64,000 nucleotides of DNA from Chloroflexota bacterium (GTDB lineage Bacteria > Chloroflexota > Anaerolineae > Aggregatilineales > Phototrophicaceae), in the NCBI GenBank assembly GCA_011523735.1, contig WTGB01000165.1, positions 62,001-126,000 on the forward strand, given 5' to 3'. Made by a program: the position numbers and the translations under genes. Every line of letters starts with the position of its first letter. Within the stretch, counting starts at the first letter, position 1. The notes under the pieces are model-generated. The model was not told the DNA's origin. It saw only the letters and a program-made list of their open reading frames with translations, and did not search any database. Shown here in pieces: positions 59,358 to 64,000 of this stretch.

Positions 59358-60506
59358 ATGGCAACATCGGCAATCCCGCTTTCCCGCGCTGAGCCCTACA
59401 CAGATATTGATAAGGGCAGTCTTTGGCTGCGCAACAGACGATGGGATCTGTTCTTCATCACTCTGAGCGTCGTCGTTGTTCCCTTGCCATACGCGCTGTA
59501 TCTTTTTGGCGTTCACCTGGGCATCGACGATGATGCCAGCCGCAATCTTGTGAACTTCTTCGTCGCGGTGGCGATAGGCGGACCGCACATGATGTCCACC
59601 TTCTTGCGGACGGGCCTCGATGAACGCTTCAAAGAACGCTATCCAACCCTGATTCGCTCCTCGATTATCATCCCGGTTATTGTCATTTCCCTAGCATTCT
59701 TAAACCTCAGCCTGATGCTCACTTTCTTCTTCTTTTGGGCATCATTGCATGTTCTGCACCAGGTTACCTACATCGTTGAACTCTACAATCACAAAGAAGC
59801 GAAGTTCGTGCGCAAAAGCGCGCTGAGCCCATTCGCCCGTTTGATCGACTACGCCATCGTGCTGACCAGCCTTTTCCCGGTCGCCATGTGGAAAATCAGT
59901 CAGGGCACCTTTGAGATCGGTCAGAATGATCTGGGGGAGGCGATTCCCGATCTCTTTCAACAGCCGGATAATCCCTGGTTCTTCATTCTTGTCACCATCA
60001 TCTTCGGGGCTGCGCTGATTTCTTACATTGCTAAGACGGTCTACGAGTATCATCATGGCATCCTGAATATACCGAAGTTCGTCTTCGTTTCACTCACGGT
60101 TATCGTCGCTTTCTTGACGCCGCTGCTGCCCAATCTTGATACGGCGTTTCAAGGGCTGAACACCTGGCATTCATTCCAGTACTTGGCGATTACCTTTTAC
60201 ATCATCAAGATAAGGCAGATGGTCGGCGACCTGGATCAGAACGCGCCGCTCGTCGCCCGTTTCAGCCGCCGCACCACAGACGCGCGCGCCCTCTACGGCT
60301 TTAGCGCAGCTCTGCTAGTTGGCTCGGCGGTAATATTTATTCTAGTTTACAGCCTGGCGGGTATCGTTAAGCCCGGAATCGATGGCAACACGCATTTCGA
60401 TATCGCTTACTACACAGCGATTTTGTCGTTTCTCTGGATTCATTATTATCACGACCATTTCTTATTCACCGACTTTGAAGCGCTTGACGGCGCTTACAGC
60501 TGGTGA
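59358..60506 (+). CDS. Uncharacterised polytopic membrane protein with conserved-looking His motifs
   Basis: Multiple TM segments; GGPHMMS, LHVLHQ, LYNHKE, NTWHSFQYL, IHYYHDHFLF. Confidence 0.8.
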   Translation: MATSAIPLSRAEPYTDIDKGSLWLRNRRWDLFFITLSVVVVPLPYALYLFGVHLGIDDDASRNLVNFFVAVAIGGPHMMSTFLRTGLDERFKERYPTLIRSSIIIPVIVISLAFLNLSLMLTFFFFWASLHVLHQVTYIVELYNHKEAKFVRKSALSPFARLIDYAIVLTSLFPVAMWKISQGTFEIGQNDLGEAIPDLFQQPDNPWFFILVTIIFGAALISYIAKTVYEYHHGILNIPKFVFVSLTVIVAFLTPLLPNLDTAFQGLNTWHSFQYLAITFYIIKIRQMVGDLDQNAPLVARFSRRTTDARALYGFSAALLVGSAVIFILVYSLAGIVKPGIDGNTHFDIAYYTAILSFLWIHYYHDHFLFTDFEALDGAYSW

Positions 60507-60528
60507 CGACACAGTGCGACGCGGTCGC

Positions 60529-62046
60529 TTAGGGAAAAACTTGCTGCACCCATTGCATTGGGTCGACGTTGACGCCATTGAGCCACACTTCCCAGTGAAG
60601 ATGCGGTCCAGTGCTCCGGCCGGTTGAACCGATCGTGCCGATCACCTGACCAGACGTCACCATGTCTCCCGGCTGTACCAGTGTATCTTGCTGATGGGCA
60701 TATAGCGTAAAAACGCCCCAGCCGTGATCGATCACTGTGGTAAGGCCCCGGATGTGCAAGCGGTCGACCACAGTAACCTGGCCATCAGCCGCGGCCAGCA
60801 CCGAGGTTCCAGGCGCGCCGGCAAAATCTACGCCGTGATGGTAGCGGTTATACTCGCTCCCGTTGTAGGAACGCAGCGTGCCAAAGACAGCATTCATCGC
60901 CGCAGCCGCTGGCAAACTGAGTGAGTTGTTCCAGCTTCGCTCCGGTGTAAATTCGCTGGTCTGCTCGATAAGCAGAGCAATCTCCGCTTCCTCTATGGCT
61001 GGCGCTAACAACTCGCTGTCGTTGATCGTGATCGTCTGATAACCATATCCCCCGCCGATAACCTGCAAATTGGCCGCAATCGTTTCACTTGCATCGACTC
61101 CATAATGCATTGTGAGCGTCAGCGGATAGATTGCTTTATCGGTAAACATGGGCACGCCGACAATGATATTGTGGCGTTTGCCCTCATCTCGCGTTATGAC
61201 CCGTAATTCTTGGTTCAAGAATCGTCCATTAAGACTGGCTGGCTCACTCGTCAAAAGCTCGATGCGCGCGCTCCGACCAGTCTCCAAGACAAGGGGGGCG
61301 ATCGTGAAAGCTTCAACTACAGCGGGAAGGTCATGCGCCAGGCGCGGCAGTTGGATGCCCGGGATGATTAGCTTTTGACCCACGCTGAGGACGCCAGGAT
61401 CCAACAGGTTATTGGCCTTGACCAGAGTCTCAACAGTCTGGTCATAGCGCAAGCTGATCTCAAAGAGCGTGTCGCCGCTTTTGACGGTGTGCACAAAGGC
61501 ATCCACCGTTTCACCGAATCGGGCGAACGAGTGTCGCGCGCCATTGCCAAACGCGGGCGGAGTTATGGCGATAGACCCGCTGCTTTCAGCCCCGGCTGTG
61601 GGTTGGATCTCGAGGGGGCTAACTTCAGGCTCGGTGCCGCCAGCGACAATGACCAGTTCTTGGCCGATGTAGATCGCGTCCGCAGACTCTAAGTCATTTA
61701 GCGCCATCAACTCACTCTCGCTTCTGCTATAGGCAGCGGCGATGCTGGCGAGCGTTTCGCCCGCGGCAACACTATGGGTGAGTTGCTGCTCTAAACCCGC
61801 GGTCACAAGCGGGATGATTAGGCGCTGACCAACCGTGATGCTGTTGCTATCGGTAATGCCGTTAGCTATGGCGACCTGCTCCGCAAACAGATCATATTGT
61901 AAAGCGATGCGGAATAGATTCTCGCCTCTTTGCACGACGTGAACCGTAAAGGTGGAATCGCTCTGCTCTTGTGCCGATGCCGCCGACAGAAGCGCCAATG
62001 CGTTCAAAACCAGAATCGCCAGGAATCTTCGAAGCCGGTCGCTCAA
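60529..62046 (-). CDS. Exported LysM (x3) + M23 peptidase
   Basis: Signal-like N-terminus; LysM VHVVQRGENLFRIA..., HSVAAGETLASIA..., VHTVKSGDTLFEIS...; M23 NRYHHGVDFAGAPGTSVLAAADGQV...GPHLHWEVWLNG. Confidence 0.93.
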   Translation of the reverse strand: MSDRLRRFLAILVLNALALLSAASAQEQSDSTFTVHVVQRGENLFRIALQYDLFAEQVAIANGITDSNSITVGQRLIIPLVTAGLEQQLTHSVAAGETLASIAAAYSRSESELMALNDLESADAIYIGQELVIVAGGTEPEVSPLEIQPTAGAESSGSIAITPPAFGNGARHSFARFGETVDAFVHTVKSGDTLFEISLRYDQTVETLVKANNLLDPGVLSVGQKLIIPGIQLPRLAHDLPAVVEAFTIAPLVLETGRSARIELLTSEPASLNGRFLNQELRVITRDEGKRHNIIVGVPMFTDKAIYPLTLTMHYGVDASETIAANLQVIGGGYGYQTITINDSELLAPAIEEAEIALLIEQTSEFTPERSWNNSLSLPAAAAMNAVFGTLRSYNGSEYNRYHHGVDFAGAPGTSVLAAADGQVTVVDRLHIRGLTTVIDHGWGVFTLYAHQQDTLVQPGDMVTSGQVIGTIGSTGRSTGPHLHWEVWLNGVNVDPMQWVQQVFP

Positions 62047-62420
62047 GCAATAACCTCATCAATGCGCAGTTGGTCACCAATCTGCACTAGGTCCAAAATC
62101 GCGGGATTGGCTTCCAGATAATACATTGCAGGCGCCTTTGGCACATGGGCGAATTTCCACGGCTTTGCCAGTTTCATGTCGACTATCTTAAGCTCCGCGT
62201 CCAACCATACTACTCCGATCGCGAAGCGAAGACCCATCGTATGGATGGCGGCCGCAAGTCGTCCAGGCCGATTGCACACAAATATCATTCCCTCCTCTGT
62301 GCCAAGGCGCCGTCTCAATTGCAGGCCGACCAGACGCGAGAAAAAGCCCGCGCAAACACTTGCGCGAGCCAATAGGACCTCTCCAGTTCGCAGATTCAGC
62401 ACCAATCGCTGCGGACTCAT
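62043..62420 (-). CDS. DUF192 family protein
   Basis: AAIHTMGLRFAIGVVWLDAELKIVDMKLAKPWKFAH...YYLEANPAILDLVQIGDQL; 4-nt overlaps with both neighbours. Confidence 0.85.
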   Translation of the reverse strand: MSPQRLVLNLRTGEVLLARASVCAGFFSRLVGLQLRRRLGTEEGMIFVCNRPGRLAAAIHTMGLRFAIGVVWLDAELKIVDMKLAKPWKFAHVPKAPAMYYLEANPAILDLVQIGDQLRIDEVIA

Positions 62421-64000
62421 CCGGGGATGGTCAAGACCTGTCCCACACTCAACTGATCATAATTCGTTATGCCGTTGAACTGTGCCAGTTCCACCACGCT
62501 CACACCGAAACGGGCTGCGATTCCAAACAAGGTATCACCAAATTGCACCGTATACGTGACCGGAATCGCGGTTGGCAATGGGGTCGGCGTCGGTATAGGC
62601 GTCGCCGTCGCTGGCGTCACGGTAGTATCGACTGCCGTTCCACCGGCGCTCGGTATCTGCAATTCTTGTCCGGGGAAGATGCGGCTCGGATTCGTGATGC
62701 CATTCAACTGAGCGATGGCGGCGACAGTTGTGTTGTATTCCGCCGCGATTTCGCCCAGCGTATCGCCTACCTGCACAATGTATGTGACCGTCGTTACTGT
62801 CCCTGGAGCAGGCGCCGGCGTCGCCGCCGGTATCGGTGTGGCCGTCGGCAAGAGAGTGGGCGTCGCCGTCGGCGGTACTGGCGTCGGAATGACGAGTATC
62901 TGACCGACATCAATCTGATCCGGATTCACAATATTGTTTTGCTGCGCCAGCAAATCTACTGTGGTGCCGTAACGCCGCGCTATCACTTCCAGCGTATCGC
63001 CGGGCTGAATCTGATAGGTTACCGGCGTGGCGGTCGGCGTTGGCGTCGGTGTGAATGTGGCTGTGCTGGTCGGCGTATCTGTTGGCGTCTCGGTAGGCTC
63101 ATCAACTACATCGTTTTCATCAGTTTCCGGCAGATTGATTGGGATAATCAACCGCTGACCGATAACGATGAGATTTGCCGCGTTCAGACCATTGGCGCGA
63201 TTGATCGCGTTGACCGTACTATCGTATTCGATCGCCAGCGCGCTTACCGTATCTCCCGCAACCACTACATGCGTGACTGTCTCAGGAAACTCGTCGCTTA
63301 TCGGCGTTTCGCCTTCAGTTCCGCCATCATCAACCGCTGTAGCCTCAAGTGTGGCGGTCGCTTCAAGCGTCGCTGTCGGTGTTGAACTCGGCGTTACCGT
63401 CGGCGTATCACTTGGCATTGCGGTTGCTGTCGGGGTCGGGGATGGATTCTCTTCTTCGTCGCCTTGTGGTGGGCTTCCCACTTCTCTCCTCGCCCTCTCC
63501 GCGGTTTCAGTTGCCGTTGGCGTTGCAGTAGCAGTTGGCGTTTCCGATTCGCTAACCCCCACGAGTTCGGTATTGGTTTCTGATGTCGGTGTTGCCTCAG
63601 TTGCTGTCTCACTCGCCACTTCAAGTACGGCATCATCGAGGTAGATGTAATTGTTGGCGCGCGGTCCCCCCACCGTAGATTCCACAAACACTGTGATCGT
63701 CGAACTCTCGGCGGCGGCGATGACAGCGTATTGTCGATAGGCATCGTAGAAAAAGGTGGCCGCCGTCGACCAAACAATGTCTTCGCTGCTGCCATCTGTC
63801 CCGCCATTGGGATCGATGCCCACGCGAACCACGATGTCGCCAGGATCTTCGCTGACATCGGCGTCTTCAAAGCTCGATGACCAGACATACGCATAAATGC
63901 TAAACCTGTAAGTTGTCCCACTCGTGGCCGAGTCCACTTCCTGGTAAATGCCGCCCTGATGGGTCGCGAACAAGGTGAAGTATTTTTGAGCGCTGCCTTC
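62417..64000 (-). CDS. LysM (x4) protein with carbohydrate-binding-like N-terminal region, 5' truncated by window edge
   Basis: Four LysM units (HVVVAGDTVSALA, YQIQPGDTLEVIA, YIVQVGDTLGEIA, YTVQFGDTLFGIA) separated by Thr/Pro-rich linkers. The frame stays open to 64000 (EGSAQKYFTLFATHQGG). Confidence 0.88.
   Translation of the reverse strand, partial: EGSAQKYFTLFATHQGGIYQEVDSATSGTTYRFSIYAYVWSSSFEDADVSEDPGDIVVRVGIDPNGGTDGSSEDIVWSTAATFFYDAYRQYAVIAAAESSTITVFVESTVGGPRANNYIYLDDAVLEVASETATEATPTSETNTELVGVSESETPTATATPTATETAERARREVGSPPQGDEEENPSPTPTATAMPSDTPTVTPSSTPTATLEATATLEATAVDDGGTEGETPISDEFPETVTHVVVAGDTVSALAIEYDSTVNAINRANGLNAANLIVIGQRLIIPINLPETDENDVVDEPTETPTDTPTSTATFTPTPTPTATPVTYQIQPGDTLEVIARRYGTTVDLLAQQNNIVNPDQIDVGQILVIPTPVPPTATPTLLPTATPIPAATPAPAPGTVTTVTYIVQVGDTLGEIAAEYNTTVAAIAQLNGITNPSRIFPGQELQIPSAGGTAVDTTVTPATATPIPTPTPLPTAIPVTYTVQFGDTLFGIAARFGVSVVELAQFNGITNYDQLSVGQVLTIPG

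Noticed and set aside
62360-63385. 341-aa plus-strand Arg-rich ORF (RRYRRRRRWRHG)
   Set aside because: Antisense translation of Thr/Pro-linker and LysM codons; low-complexity artefact.

Overview
The window looks like a contiguous chromosomal segment of a bacterium, probably Chloroflexota (Anaerolineae-like); this lineage call is inference from protein style and gene content only. It is gene-dense and mostly housekeeping: ileS (5' truncated at the window edge), gltB flanked by two PucR-type regulators, rpmH-rnpA-yidD-[PQQ lipoprotein]-yidC-jag, sufCBD-sufU-Rieske, tRNA-His(GUG), nnr (NAD(P)HX repair), a polyprenyl synthase, a dinG-type helicase, thyX, yebC-ruvC-ruvA, eno-pyk, a cysteine desulfurase-mnmA pair, and a LysM/M23/DUF192 cell-envelope cluster truncated at the right edge. 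I saw no CRISPR array, transposase, integrase or rRNA. The best candidates for undescribed biology are: (i) a three-gene minus-strand operon of unrecognised proteins with HTH-like segments (11681-14141); (ii) a JAMM (JAB/MPN) metalloprotease with a C-terminal membrane anchor, next to a small beta-rich protein, an ACT-like protein, a ParB/SbnI-like protein and a prepilin-type peptidase (54846-57852); (iii) a HAD hydrolase-DinB fusion in an operon with a DnaQ-DinG helicase and a four-Cys protein (37299-41580); (iv) a histidine-rich polytopic membrane protein (59358-60506); and (v) a BamB-like lipoprotein inserted in the yidC locus. Most long antisense ORFs in the supplied track are shadow ORFs. 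All family calls come from reading motifs by eye; no database search was run.
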